In this document: positions 8,669 to 20,479 of the stretch, piece by piece
How the letters are laid out: each line of letters starts with the position of its first letter
How positions within the stretch are numbered: position 1 is the stretch's first letter
From: Dipteris shenzhenensis
Lineage: Eukaryota; Polypodiophyta; Polypodiopsida; Gleicheniales
Assembly: GCA_047967505.1 (NCBI GenBank)
Contig: CM106539.1
Reading direction: 5' to 3' (one strand)
DNA length: 64,000 nt
Program-made: the position numbers and the translations under genes
Notes under the pieces: model-generated
What the model was told of the DNA's origin: nothing
Database searches by the model: none
Seen by the model: the letters and a program-made list of their open reading frames with translations, nothing else

Positions 8669-11600
8669 GTAGTTCCTGCTGGAACTGGTGGACACAATGG
8701 TTGGAAACTGGAATCCTAATCTCTGTTTTGGGCCAATTCTTTGGTCTATTGACTTGTTAATGAGGGCCGTTAAGCTCAAAGTAAATGTTTCACTCTCTTG
8801 GCATTCTTGGTAAGTTCTCAGGTTAGAAGATGTTAAGGTACACGCCTTACATGTGCATATATAAAATGTATTCCTAGGGAGGAGGGGCGAGCTTTCTGAT
8901 AAGGAACAAAGGGCTGTCCTAAATTATTATTCACATATTATGCCAGTTGGTAACATATCTCTCATATGTTAACAATTCATATTTTAGTTGGATTTCATGT
9001 CAGTAGCTGTATCTCTGATACATGATGTGATAGTGCGAATTTTCGGTCCCACTCCTAGAGTTGGCGAGGGAGAAATTATTTTTTCACACTATCTAGGTTC
9101 AAAGAGACTCCTTAAAGGAATGATTTCTTCAACCCTTGAATGCTGAAGGGTGAAGAGCAGGATATGGACTTTTGTTTCCACTGTAGCTTCGGTAGTGAGG
9201 TGTTTTAATGCTTTGCTAATTAAGTACGTTCTTGGCAATGTACGAAATAGTTATCCCATCAGCTCATCTATTTATTATTCTTAAAATTGCCACGGTTTTC
9301 TTGTACCCCACCAGGGTTTGACACGCCCAATAAATCGAATGTATGGTATCATGTGCATCCTTGATAGGATGATGTGGCATGTTCTTGCTGAAACAGTAGC
9401 TCTATTACAAAGAATAATTGCTAAACTTGAGAGACTAGTAAAACATTCTTGCTAACAATGAAGTCTGCATTAGCCACTTCCACCCTCATGCCATGATCCG
9501 AATGTGAAGGTATTACCCTTACTTTGACCATCGATTCGTGGAAGTACACATAGAGTTAGTTTGATTCAAAGACACTTCACCATTTCATTCCCATGTGGAG
9601 GCCCATTGAATGCATCACTTGAGAAGGGAGACAACTCAGCTTGAGTATCCTATACTAGTGGTTCTCTTCAACTGAGAAATTTCCATGTTTGGTCTATGGT
9701 GGAAGGAACCTTGTACATTCCACTGAGTTTTTATGTCTCAGTGTTTTACTTGAGGATGTAGAGATTAAAGACATTACTATCTTAAAAAAATATAGTCAAA
9801 ATTACAAGGCTTCCAATTTTGTCTGCAAAATCCCAATCAAGGTTGGAATTGGGATTCTTATCCTTCATTCCGAACACATTCTTGAATTTTTGTATGACCA
9901 TCACCATCAGAGAGATGACGACTCTGATTTTTAAATTTCTAAAATTATATTAAACTTTCAAGGGTGGCCCTTACTTTTAACTTTCTTGTGATTAGCAGTC
10001 CACATGTCTCCACATTTGAAAAATAATCTTGATTTCATTTTGTCTTCTATAAGTTATTAATATGGCTGCTTATTGAAGTTCCATACCATTGCCAAACCCG
10101 CTATGAATGGCCTTTAACAAAGATCAATTGAGTGAGGGTGGCCTCATTCCGGCATCAATCCAACTCTTGCACGTACTACAACTCGTCATGGGTCAACTTC
10201 AAACTTCTTCACCATAGAGATTTGAGTCTATGTACCCTTTGTGGCATGTAGAGGTGGGAGGTAGAGGAGCAATTGCTCTGACGGTACTAGAGATTTCAAG
10301 TCGATACCATTGCTTGTATACTCACAATTACCTAGATATGTGTTATGTACTTGGATGGACTTAATCCATCAGGGTGAGGGAGCCATGGGAGTAAGGGAAG
10401 CAGGTTGCCTTATTGATCACGTTTGGATTGTATTTAGGGTAGAGATGTTATCAATGACATTGGTCATTGACTATCCGCACCAGTTTTCTCCTTGTATTTA
10501 CTTGCATCATTGAGCTTATAGCTCTTACCAAAATTTGGAGTTTTGTCAAACTTAACCGATGACAGCTTGCTATTGTGAAAAGGATAAGATCAATTGATTC
10601 ATAGTAGAAAGACTTCTTTTTGAAGCCCATCAGCGAACATGGGCTGCTGAATTAACCAATGCCAAGGCTCTTAGATTTGGTGTTATACTTTATATAACTT
10701 GCATGGCTTTTTCAAGAGTTTTGGGCCTAGCTGGAGATATACTTGCATCCTTTGATTGAATTTAAGAGTTACTTTTTTTCTCATCGATGCCCTTTAGAAA
10801 CAAAGATTGGTTGATGTAGGATTGGACCAATCAATCCATGTTGAGTTAATTAATACCATTTACATATGTTTTGATTAGCAATGGACGATGCCCTTTAGAA
10901 ACAAAGATTGGTTGATGTAGGATTGGACCAATCGATCCATTTTGAGTTAATTAATATCATTTACATATGTATTGATTAGCAATGGAGGGAGAAACAAGTT
11001 TAAATTCATCCCAAATCAAAATCAGTATCTGTCTCTCTTGTATTGTGCTTAGACTACTTGCATGCTTGCTAGCAGAACTACATAATGCATTGAATAAACA
11101 GTGGTGATGGTGGAGTAAAACCTCAGTTTATTCTTATAAAGCCCCCAAAAATGACAAGAGGATTGAACTTATAGTTACAAAGCACCCAGTAAGATTGAGA
11201 CCTTGAATAATATTGGACAAAGTTGAGTTGTAGCCAACCAACTTTTACAGAAGGATTACTAGGCTTGGGGGTTTAGGATTACCATAAGAGCAACACAGTC
11301 CTTGTCACATGGGTAGGTGAAGCCATGCCATATGGACAAATTTGAAGGCTTCTTGTGTGAGCAACATCCTCTACAATGTGGTCAATACTATAGGTTGACA
11401 TTTTGGCAGCACAAACTTGTTGCCACATGGGTTGAACAAGGATCCTCCTTGTTGGGTTTGGTTGGAGTCCACAGTTAGGGCTGAAACAGTCCATATGGCA
11501 CTATCATGGAGTAGACCTATAATGGGAGCTTGTTTTTGAGCCCAAACATGATTTGAATAATTGCCCTGGTAGTAAGTTTATCAACACATAACATAGTAGG

Positions 11601-12170
11601 TTCATTAACGGAAGGGGATCTTTAGTTTGGGGGAACTTAGTGACCATTTATAGAGAGGGGATGTGAAAAATACTTATCTAATATAAATATGCTATTTACA
11701 TGTGTGGATGGGACTTTTAAAGGCAAAATTGCAACATGTATATGTATGGAAGAGGGGTGAAAATTTATACAAAAAGTGGAAGGAAAGAAAAAACATGTAC
11801 TTGCTCGCTTCCATACATGTAAATGTATGGAGGAGGGGTGAACAATCATACAAAAAGTGAAAAGAAGAAAAAAAAGTGAAAAGAAGGGCTTTTGTAGAGT
11901 GATTGGCCTAGAAATGACTCATTGGAAGAACCCTTATATAGGGCCATAGGATGAGCCCTGAATGAGGGAGGTTTACCCGATCCCTATGCTTATTTGTTCA
12001 TAGATACACAATACTTTTCTTTTCTTTCAAAGGCCAATGTTGTGCAGGCAGGTTGTTGATTGCTAGAGTGTTCTATGTGAAGCCCCATTCTCTACATTGG
12101 TGGGATAGTTATCTCATTTACATGGATGGCAATAGCATACTTTTGGAGTCTTTCCTTTGACTGCCTAGTG
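8669..12170. other. no gene recognised; AT-rich intergenic or intronic DNA
   Basis: Only short frames with no recognisable motif occur (for example 9689-9934, with a His/Asp-rich end). If the 8.4-kb exons are live, part of this may be intron. One 101-bp tandem duplication lies at 10785-10986. Confidence 0.4.
10785..10986. repeat. 101-bp tandem duplication
   Basis: The unit starting CGATGCCCTTTAGAAAC occurs at 10785-10885 and again at 10886-10986 with only a few substitutions. Confidence 0.9.
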
Positions 12171-12174
12171 AGAT

Positions 12175-12694
12175 GTGCGTGATCAGTGGAGAAGCAAGTG
12201 GCCATTTCACTCTACAGATTTAATTCAACGTGGTGATGATTTTAGTGCTACAAAGTCTATTGTCATTCTCATAGTATTAAAAGATGTGGATAGCAGATGC
12301 AAAGCCAAAATTTATATTGGCCAAAGGATGATGTACATATTTTTTATGCAAAGGAAAAGTTTAGGTAGAGCAGGGCTGTCCAAAATATTGTGGAGAAATA
12401 TGTTACATCTACACAAAGCTATCAAACATGGAGGACTTTGATTCCCATCAATTGTGTGATGGGAAGGACTTGTATTGGATGTCCATGCAAGGAATGGTCA
12501 ACGTGAACATGTGCTTTTGTAACATCTTCATAGGATGGCAAGATCCATCAATGGCACCTGTTGCTCAGGATTTGTCATTGTATCAACTTACTAGGCAAGG
12601 CAAACCATTTAATGACCTTGAGTTTGTGGATAATACCTTTAGAATTAGAGAGTATGTTATCAAAGATGGGGGTTGCTGTCACTTCTCTTCATAA
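12175..12694 (+). pseudogene. PIF/Harbinger-type transposase relic
   Basis: The clearest part is 12428-12694. It reads YWMSMQGMVNVNM, then F..IFIGW with a small-residue turn, a SLYQLTRQGKPF segment and REYVIKDGGC. This order matches the DDE_Tnp_4 core of Harbinger transposases: the Q..vN.... strand, the GwpGs.hD region around the second catalytic Asp, and the YLlgDgGYP motif with the third. The expected aspartate after the GW turn is not seen, and the second frame (12175-12441) overlaps out of phase, so the gene is broken. No terminal repeats were found. Family call is moderate. Confidence 0.45.
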
Positions 12695-12959
12695 AGCATG
12701 CCCACTTGCTTGGTAATTTATTTATTGCATATCTTTATTTTCTATATCCTTAAACTTGGATGTTTGCCAAAAGAATGCACATGTTTTCCTATTGTACATT
12801 TAGATACCAATTGGCTAGGGTCTACGGGCATTAGTGTCCCACAAGTTGATGCATATCTCTATAAGAGAAATGGAAACACCACACCCCACTTAAGTAAGTA
12901 TCAATTACCCAAATTGAATTTAATGGTCAGGCAACAGCATGGTTGAAAGCAGCCTTAAA

Positions 12960-13919
12960 TCCAAACTTATAGCATATGACACAACTACCATATGACATGT
13001 GGTAGCCATGAATTTGGCATGTTGAAGTGATAGCCATGACACGTGGCATGATAATATGGCAACCATGACATGTGGCATGATGATACAACAACCATGACAT
13101 GTCACAATCATGACACATGGCATGATGATGTGGCATTCGTAAAGTGTGGCAACTTGTGAAGTTGTAGAAGACCTATGCAAGGCCACCCACGACTCATGGC
13201 ACCACTTTGTCACCCCATGAGTCATGGCAGCACTAGTCTCCTTGCAATCCACTCACAAATCATGGTGCCACTTTGTCAGCCCATGAGTCATGGTAGCACT
13301 TGTGACCCATGGACCTAGTCTCCATGCAAACCCACCAAAATTCACGGTTAGCCACCACCATGTTCTAGATGATAAGAAATGGTCACATTTTATGTGAGGA
13401 CCTTCTCATCTTCTCCATTCTTTTGTTGGGAGTGCCTACCTCACTCAACCTACTCTAGAAACTATAAGAAAGGACTCTCCCTTCGTTTGTTGCGCGATCC
13501 CCTTGCAAATCCTGCTCTCACTCCTTGTGGGTACAACTCCTTCCCCACTAAGCCTATAGCTCCCTCCTGTTGGTGCAATTACGCTTCATTTCATGCCTTG
13601 TACATAGTTTCAGACTTACAATTTGAGTCCTTCTCACTTTGGTCTCACCTTTGGAAGGTATTGATAAGATCTACTTCAATGTCTTGGTTGTATATCTCCT
13701 TTGGAATAAAAGAGCCTGGATAAGGGGGGGTCCCATCTTGGCTCCTTAATGTCGTGTTTATCTTTCTTGGGCAAAATTGTACATTTAAATTCCTGTTCAT
13801 GTGAATTTGTTCAATTAATTCACATGAACATGAACAGAAAGATTGAAATGTGAATAGTTCTGTATTGTCAAGCAATTCAATCTTTCTCTTCTCTTTTTAA
13901 GAGATCATTGAGACATTTC
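12960..13919 (+). repeat. probable 5' LTR of a Ty3/gypsy element
   Basis: It ends in a CA (TTTCA at 13915-13919) directly before a primer-binding-site-like sequence. It contains an AATAAA near 13705 and motif-dense upstream repeats. The start is not defined by a second LTR. A perfect 14-bp stem (13794-13807 / 13817-13830, loop 9 nt) lies in the distal part, where R/U5 would be. Confidence 0.5.
13020..13310 (+). promoter_or_regulatory. repeated G-box/ACGT-like and TGAGTCA modules in LTR U3
   Basis: 13020-13140 holds four variants of ATGACAYGTGGCATGAT; the first contains ACACGTGGC, a G-box/ABRE core. 13190-13310 holds two ~64-bp repeats of CACTTTGTCASCCCATGAG followed by TCATGG, each with TGAGTCA, the bZIP/AP-1-type core. 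Both arrays lie in the likely U3. Regulation by bZIP factors is inference. Confidence 0.45.
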
Positions 13920-13920
13920 A

Positions 13921-13933
13921 TTGGTATCAGGCT
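13921..13933 (+). other. primer-binding site (initiator tRNA-Met type)
   Basis: TTGGTATCAGGCT follows the LTR end. It is one or two changes from the TGGTATCAGAGC that plant LTR elements use to pair with the 3' end of initiator tRNA-Met. Confidence 0.7.
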
Positions 13934-14172
13934 TAGGATAGTGATCCTCGAATACCTTATTAAGTTTAGCCATCTCCATCCTTTGAATCAACCAGCCAGC
14001 ATGGCTTGTCATGGTCCCAATCTTCCTCCAAGCCTCAATTAGCTAACATTAGTTAAACCTAGCAGGTTCATGTTCATGAAATTAGCCATGCTGATTCCCA
14101 TGAACCAGGGCCTCCATACCAAGAAAAATGCAGTGCAGACATTCAAGGTCTTCTAAGGAAAGGTAATTCATT

Positions 14173-15376
14173 GACTAAATGGATCACTCCTCATCTGCAA
14201 CAAGGAGAAAATGACATTGTAGGGCATTGAGCCATTTCGATTAATACTATGCTCTACTGAAATTCACAAAAGTGGGGTTTTAGTATTAGTAGTGTCAAGC
14301 ATAAGCTCCATTAAGTCGTTAATTGATATACTGATTTGTGTCTAGAGTGCTCTTGGCTGCCCTATATAGAGGGGACCCTTCCTTGCCATTTAAGGAAACC
14401 ATTCCTTGCCATTTAGCCATTTATGGTAAGCGAGGAAAAGGTAGCGAAGCCAGAGGTCGCATTATGTCATGGGCGCATGTATCCCCCCTCGTTTTTATTT
14501 GCCATAAGCTCTGTCATGGTAGGCTTTGAAAACTATATGTCCTTGTTGCCAAAGTACATGTTGGCGGGCTTCTATCCCACCTTCACTACCTTCTTTATTG
14601 ACAAAGCTAACACATTAGCTAGTTGGTGCTTCAATCATCCAGGGTGAGAATCTGGATACAATATTGCATCTTCTTGTGCGTATTTCCAAGAAGGAATGCA
14701 CAGCAATGTGGTGCTTGCTTCATCGCAACACTCTTTTAAGGATTGGCTATGTGGGTACTTTGTTTTCAAAGGTCATAATGTCATTGTTGCCACAGTTGGA
14801 CATTTGTCTGATGAGCATGAGGCCAAACAATATACTTTTAGCCTGTTTGATGACTCAAACGAGTTTCCAATGATCATCACCGTAGGCACATCCTTGAGGA
14901 AAAAGTTTCGAGTATATGGGAGGACGTTTTTGCACAATTTGGGGGGGCGATGTTGCTCCTTCAAAAGTTTGTCAAGCTGGCGTTACTTGTAGAGCCTGGT
15001 AGCATTAGAAAGCAGTGGGAGAATGCAAACACAGGCTACCTGGACAATGCTCATGCCATAATGCAGCCTTCGGCTTCACTGCCTTTTCCTCGCTTACCAT
15101 AAATGGTTAAACGGCAAGGAAGGGTTCCCTCTATATAGGACAGCCAAGAGCATTCTAGACACGAACTCGTATATCAATTAACGACTTAATGTCCAGCTTA
15201 TGCTTGATGCTACTAATACTAATATCCCAGTTTTGTGAATTTCAGTAGGGAATAGTATTAATCAAAATGGCTCAATGCCCTATGATGTCGTTTTCTCCCT
15301 CTTAAAGGTGAGGAGTGATCCATTGAGTCAATGTCGTTTTCTCCCTCTTAAAGGTGAGGAGTGATCCATTGAGTCA
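14173..15376. mobile_element. foldback element with ~300-bp terminal inverted repeats
   Basis: The left arm (14173-14476) is complementary to 15049-15376 with scattered changes; shared blocks include ATTTATGGTAAGCGAGGAAA and AGAGTGCTCTTGGCTG. The inner ~570 bp contains a frame (14696-14992) with no recognised domain. The right arm ends with a 46-bp tandem duplication (15285-15330 / 15331-15376). It lies between the primer-binding site and gag of the Ty3 element, so it is a nested insertion. Long TIRs fit a Mutator-like or foldback element, possibly carrying captured sequence; no clear target-site duplication is visible. Confidence 0.6.
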
Positions 15377-15399
15377 AAGATTAAACTTGGAGACAAGTT

Positions 15400-16113
15400 G
15401 TTCAAGTTTTAAAAAGACAAAGAAGAAGATCAACTTGAAGTTCTGTTGGTATTTATACAATATCCTTAGTAGTTCTTTGATGGAGATAAATGTGGAGAAA
15501 AATCCAAGCTTCAATTTGTAGCCTTACATCTACAAGACCGTGCTTCTTTATGGTGGGCTAGTATGGTTAGTACACGATGACAAGCTCACACTTAGAGAAA
15601 GTTTAAGAAGCAAATACAATGCCATTTCTTGCCAAAGGAATTCAAAAGAAATATGATGGTGCAATGGGATATTCTTCGGCAACGATAAGAAGGAAATATT
15701 TGAATGTTACTTGTTTTGGGATACTTAAGTTCAAGCTTATCGCAAGAAATATTTAGTGGAGCAACAAACAAAGTTATGTGTAGGTTGGGTTTGAGACAAT
15801 CCATTCAATTCAAAATGAATTCGACATCATTAGCCTTGTAACTGTGGAGGACACCATTAACATGCCATTGAAGATTGAAAAGAAGCCATCCTTATTGGGA
15901 AAGGGTGACCCAAAGAAGAAGCGCTTTCCGAAGGTATTCAAGAAGAAACAAGGAGCGTCCAATGGCTCACCTAAAAAAAATGTCCCTCAAGAAAGGTATT
16001 CAACTACTTTGTTTCATCAGCAAAAGAAAAGGTATTACTTTCAAGGTCAATGCTTTAAACGTGGGAAGCATGGCCACAATTTCTATGAATATCCCCAAAA
16101 GAAGCTACCATAG
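15400..16113 (+). pseudogene. Ty3/gypsy gag (capsid end and nucleocapsid)
   Basis: 15460-15560 reads FDGDK, KLQFVALHLQDRASLWW, the typical Retrotrans_gag block, followed by a broken helix region up to ~15840. 15844-16113 is a Lys-rich linker and one zinc knuckle, CFKRGKHGHNFYEY, in which the last ligand Cys has become Tyr and the second Cys is missing. Several stops separate the parts. Gag packages the element RNA; this copy cannot do so. Confidence 0.7.
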
Positions 16114-16189
16114 CCAACAATAAAGAGGCTTTGAAGAAGGCACTTGTAGCCCACAACATGGAGATTGCTCCAAAATAGATGAGGGTTTA

Positions 16190-16729
16190 TCAAACTATAT
16201 TTTTCTCAAAACTTGGGGTCAAGTAAAAGATCTTTCAGCACTTTTCTTGCTTGATGATGGTGCAACACACAACTTTATATCTTATGAGTTAGCACAAAGT
16301 TTGGGCGTAGCTATTAAAGACAAAGGTAAACCCCAAGAGGCTTTGTGTGCTTTCAAGTATCATGAAGGAAAGGTGCATCATCTCATCAACAAACTCAAGG
16401 TTCACATTTATGGGCACCTTGATCAGTTGTCTTTTATGATTGCCCCAATCCAAGGTGGTGATTTCATACTCAGAATGCCTTGGAATAAGCAAGTCAATCC
16501 TCGAATCGATTATGCATGGAACATCCTAAACATTGACATAAGCATCGAGATTTTAGAATTATGGCTAGAGTTTCAGGAAATGCTATTCCTATGGCAAGCC
16601 TTTCACAATTCTTCGACACCTTTTAGAAAAGAGATATGTTCATTTCTAATTTATATTGTTAAAAATGAAGTTTCACAAGAGGTTTCTACAAATCCAAAAT
16701 CTAAAGAAAGGTTTTGTAAACTTTCTTGA
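16190..16729 (+). pseudogene. Ty3/gypsy aspartic protease region
   Basis: LLDDGATHNFIS (about 16250-16285) is the retropepsin active-site loop (normally D-S/T-G-A), here with Asp in the second position. A FILRMPW block (about 16465) corresponds to the ILGMPWL strand at the C-terminal side of the domain. The frame stays open to 16729 but leads into the 367-bp duplication instead of the RT. Confidence 0.75.
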
Positions 16730-17099
16730 ATAAGGAAAGGTGCATCATCTCATCAACAAACTCAAGGTTCACATTTATGGGCACCTTGATCAGTTGTCTT
16801 TTATGATTGCCCCAATCCAAGGTGGTGATTTCATACTCAGAATGCCTTGGAATAAGCAAGTCAATCCTCGAATCGATTATGCATGGAACATCCTAAACAT
16901 TGACATAAGCATCGAGATTTTAGAATTATGGCTAGAGTTTCAGGAAATGCTATTCCTATGGCAAGCCTTTCACAATTCTTCGACACCTTTTAGAAAAGAG
17001 ATATGTTCATTTCTAATTTATATTGTTAAAAATGAAGTTTCACAAGAGGTTTCTACAAATCCAAAATCTAAAGAAAGGTTTTGTAAACTTTCTTGAATA
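16365..17099 (+). repeat. 367-bp exact tandem duplication within pol
   Basis: 16365-16731 and 16732-17098 read identically as far as I can compare, including both encoded peptides (117 residues). Everything around is riddled with mutations, so the duplication is either very recent or an assembly artefact. Confidence 0.9.
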
Positions 17100-19119
17100 C
17101 TTTTTAAATAGTTTCTTACAAGAGTTGCCTAGTGAGCTTCTGCTAGAAAGGCTTGAAGACCATAAGATTGACTTGGTCCTTGGATGTTCTCCATACTAAG
17201 TTGGTCAAAACCAACAAGATGAGATCTTTAATCAAGTTTAAGAATTTTTGCGCAGAGGTCTAATTTGAAGCTAGTAGGTCTTCCTTTTTGCTCTCCAATC
17301 TTGCTAGTCCTCAAGAAAGATGGATCTTTTGAAAACCATGTTCCTTTTCCTTGGATCGATGATATCTTTGATTGTTTGGCAAGATCTATGATTTTCAACC
17401 ACATAGATCTTAAAGTGGTTAACATCAGGTTGAGTGTTGCCTGAAGTTATTCATAAAACTTGCATTTTCAAGCAACTTTAGGACATTATGACTATTTGTA
17501 AGGCCTTTTGGCCTTACTAATGCCTAGCTACTTTTAATAGGCTAATGGAACGATTAATAGAGATCATCAATACTTCATAAGAAATTTTCTTTGGTGGAAT
17601 GATTATTTAGAGACTATTCAGAATTCATAGGAGTTTTGTTCGACGACATTCTTATTTTTAGTAAGAATGAGGAGGATAAAGAGAGCATTTCAAAATTATG
17701 TTCGTAGTCTTATTAAAAAAATGCCATTTTGATCAACGACAAGAAGAGTGAATTCTTCTCATAAAAAATCAATATCTAAGGCATATTATCACCAAAGATG
17801 GTATCCAAATGGATCTAGACAAGATACAAGCAATTGTAGAATGGCCAGATCTAAAGAATTATCATGAGTGGTATCATTTGTTGGTCTATGCTTATATTAT
17901 AGGAGACTTATTCAGCATTATGCAGAGATAGTTGTTGCCTTACATCATACATGATCTTACAAAAAAGAATGGTAATTTAAATGGACTTTTAAAGAGAGAG
18001 AATCTTTTCAAAAGGTAAAATATGCCTTTGCTATAGGTCCCATTCTCACAATCTTGATTTACAAAAACCCTTCTTGGTAACAACTGACTCATTGTTATTG
18101 CATTGGCGGTGATGCTCATGTAGTAGCCTATGAAAGTAGAAGGCTGAAATCCATTATGACTTCTATGTGAGAGAATTTTTGGCAGTGATGCATGCCTTAA
18201 AAATTAGGAAACATTATTTTTTAAGAATAGGCTTTCTTGTTAAGACTGATCATCAAAGCCTATAATACTTCTTGAAACAACCTCTCTTGAGAGAGGCACA
18301 TGAGATGGTTTATTTTCTTGAAACAACCTCTCTTGAGAGAGAGCAACATGAGATGGTCTATTTTTGTGCAATCTTTTCATTACCAAATTGAGTATGCACT
18401 TCGAAAAGAAAATGCAATGGCAGATGCATTCTCTCGTAGGCCCAGATTTTAGCATATCTCAACCATATATCATGACGGATTAAGGATATGTATGCAAAAG
18501 ATGTTGATTTTTCTTAATTATGGATGCATTAATGGCTGAGAGTACTTATTGTGCATAATACATTGGTTATCCTATATATGCAATAAAAACTATGCGTTAC
18601 AAAGAAACTATGCATTAAAAACTCGAGCAAAACATTTTAGAGAAAATCCATAACCCACTCTATGCTGATTATGGAAGAGCATTATGGCTACATTTACAAC
18701 TCTTAATAAGCTGTTTTGTTGGTGATACATGAAGAAAGACATCATTGCTTACATTTCAACATGCATATAATGTTAAATAGCAAAGGATGATAGAGAAAAG
18801 CCCAAAGGACTATTATAATCTTTGCACATACCACAAAGACCATGGGAGCATATCCCTATGGATTTCATTATTGGGGTTTGTACGACTAATCAAGGATATC
18901 ACATTGGACTATAGTGAATAGGTTTAGTAAACAAGCTCATTTTATTCAATATTCAAAAGAATTAAGGGAACCTGAAGTTACACACATATTTATTAGGCAT
19001 ATCTTTAGCCATAGAAACCCAAATCTATTGTTTTCGATAGACAAGCCAAATTTACTAGTAATTTTGACAAAATTGTTTGAAAACCTTATTTCATCCTCCA
19101 AATGATGGACAAACTGAAA
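17100..19119 (+). pseudogene. Ty3/gypsy reverse transcriptase, RNase H and integrase, heavily mutated
   Basis: Motifs survive in shifting frames. RT: RPFGLTNA (~17500), LFDDILIFSKNEED (~17640; the YxDD motif as FDD), IQAIVEWPD (~17830). RNase H: REFLAVMHALK (~18170) and YALRKENAMADAFSRR (~18395-18445). Integrase: the HHCC and core region to HPPNDGQTE at ~19095-19117. Stops occur every few dozen codons. The copy is old, though the order gag-PR-RT-RH-IN is the Ty3 order. Confidence 0.8.
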
Positions 19120-19370
19120 TTAACACCATATTAGGAAATTTGGGAATTTTTACATGGTTTGGGAATTCCCAATATGGTTAAGATTTGGCCACATGGTTAA
19201 ATCTCAAACCATTACTTGAAAGGGGAATCCATCCTAAACACCTTAGTAGGGAATCCTCCCAAGTCCCACATTCAAACATGGGTTCAAGTTTTGGCCATAT
19301 GGTAAAATCTTAACCCCTTACTTGAAAGTGGGACGTGGGAGATTCCCAAATTCTCCAATATAGTGTTAAT
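19120..19370. mobile_element. MITE-like insertion
   Basis: About 250 bp bounded by near-perfect ~28-bp inverted repeats, TTAACACCATATTAGG... and its complement ending at 19369. It interrupts the integrase just after GQTE; removing it restores a continuing integrase frame (TEITNNTL). The interior has two ~45-bp direct repeats containing TTTGGCCAYATGG. Target duplication is ambiguous, so the superfamily is open. Confidence 0.65.
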
Positions 19371-19566
19371 TACTAACAACACATTAATCGATCTACTCAA
19401 AATCTCTGTTCATGACCAGTAGACCATGTTAATCTCCAAGCCATAACCCGAGGACGGTGGGTAATAAAATGGATCCGAGAGTATGTTGTCTCCATGCCCC
19501 AACATGAACTTAGGTAGTACAAAATGTGTGTGTACAGTAGCGGCAAAGCTCCGCTTGTACTTGCAT

Positions 19567-19921
19567 AAGGCTAGGAATAAACCTCTCTTAGGAATCCTCA
19601 ACATGCAAATTCTACTTGCAATTCCTACATACGAGTTCTACATGCAACTCCTACATGCAATTCTTACATGCATGTTCTACTTGCAACTCCTACATGCAAG
19701 TCCTACATGCAAGTCCTACATGTGATTCCTACATGCATGTTCTACATGTGAGTTCTACATGCAACTCCTACATGCAACATGCAACATGCGAGTTCTACAT
19801 GCAACTTCTATATGCAAGTTCTACATGTAGAGAGAGAATGTCTTACAATTCCTACTTGTAGAGAGAGAAGCTCTCCAACTTGTATAAATACCCCATAATG
19901 GAATGAAGCCCACACTCTTAA
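19567..19921 (+). repeat. LTR/promoter-like repeat with CATGCA array and TATA box (copy 1)
   Basis: Begins AAGGCTAGGAATAA, carries ~15-bp units of the form TCCTACATGCAAS (19610-19830) with eleven CATGCA motifs, then TATAAATA at 19883-19890 and CCCACACTCTT where sequence shared with the 33-kb copy stops. It is inserted in the Ty3 integrase. CATGCA is the RY element recognised by plant B3-domain factors; activity is inferred. Confidence 0.65.
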
Positions 19922-19924
19922 TGC

Positions 19925-20470
19925 AAACTTAGGATAAGATCTTTGCCCCATCGATCAATTTGTAGAGGGTTATGACTTTGCTTATATCAAAGTCCACACA
20001 ACCATTCAAAAGGCTCAAGAAAAACAAAAAGTGCCTGCAAATAAAGATAGAGGACCTTTGGATTAAGGAAGGACAATCGATTAAGTTTGAAAAATCTAAA
20101 TGAGAACAAATAGGACAAAAGAAGTTTTATTTGAAACTCTTTTTTTGGTATTAGGGCCCTTTCAGAATATTAGAAGTTATTAACTAGGTTTCAATTCAAC
20201 TGGATCTCCCACCATGTTGGAAGATAGATAACGTCTTCCATGTCAGTTTGTTCAAATCCTATGTTGGGGATATTCCTCAAAACTTGGTCTATGAAGATCA
20301 ACCGGTAGTGGAGGATAATGAGCTACTCTTGGCTCTAGAACATATAGTCTTCCACCAATTTATCATGGGAAGATGAGAAAAAGTTACTTTATCTTAAAGT
20401 TCAAAGGATTTGCAAATGATAGATGCTAAATTAATGGAGAGAGCAATGTCTGAGTAGTTTACTAACATTC
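19925..20470 (+). pseudogene. Ty3/gypsy integrase C-terminus and chromodomain-like tail
   Basis: Continues the 13-20 kb element beyond the insertion: a helix (VHTTIQKAQEKQK), then GPFRILEVIN, FHVSLFKSYVGD, and an acidic linker leading to LALEHIVFHQ, the start of the usual C-terminal tail. Stops are present. No matching 3' LTR was recognised downstream. Confidence 0.7.
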
Positions 20471-20479
20471 TTGATGCTT

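Noticed and set aside
19600-19850. Regular ~15-bp repeats considered as a CRISPR array
   Set aside because: Units are contiguous and degenerate with no unique spacers; context is a plant retroelement promoter.
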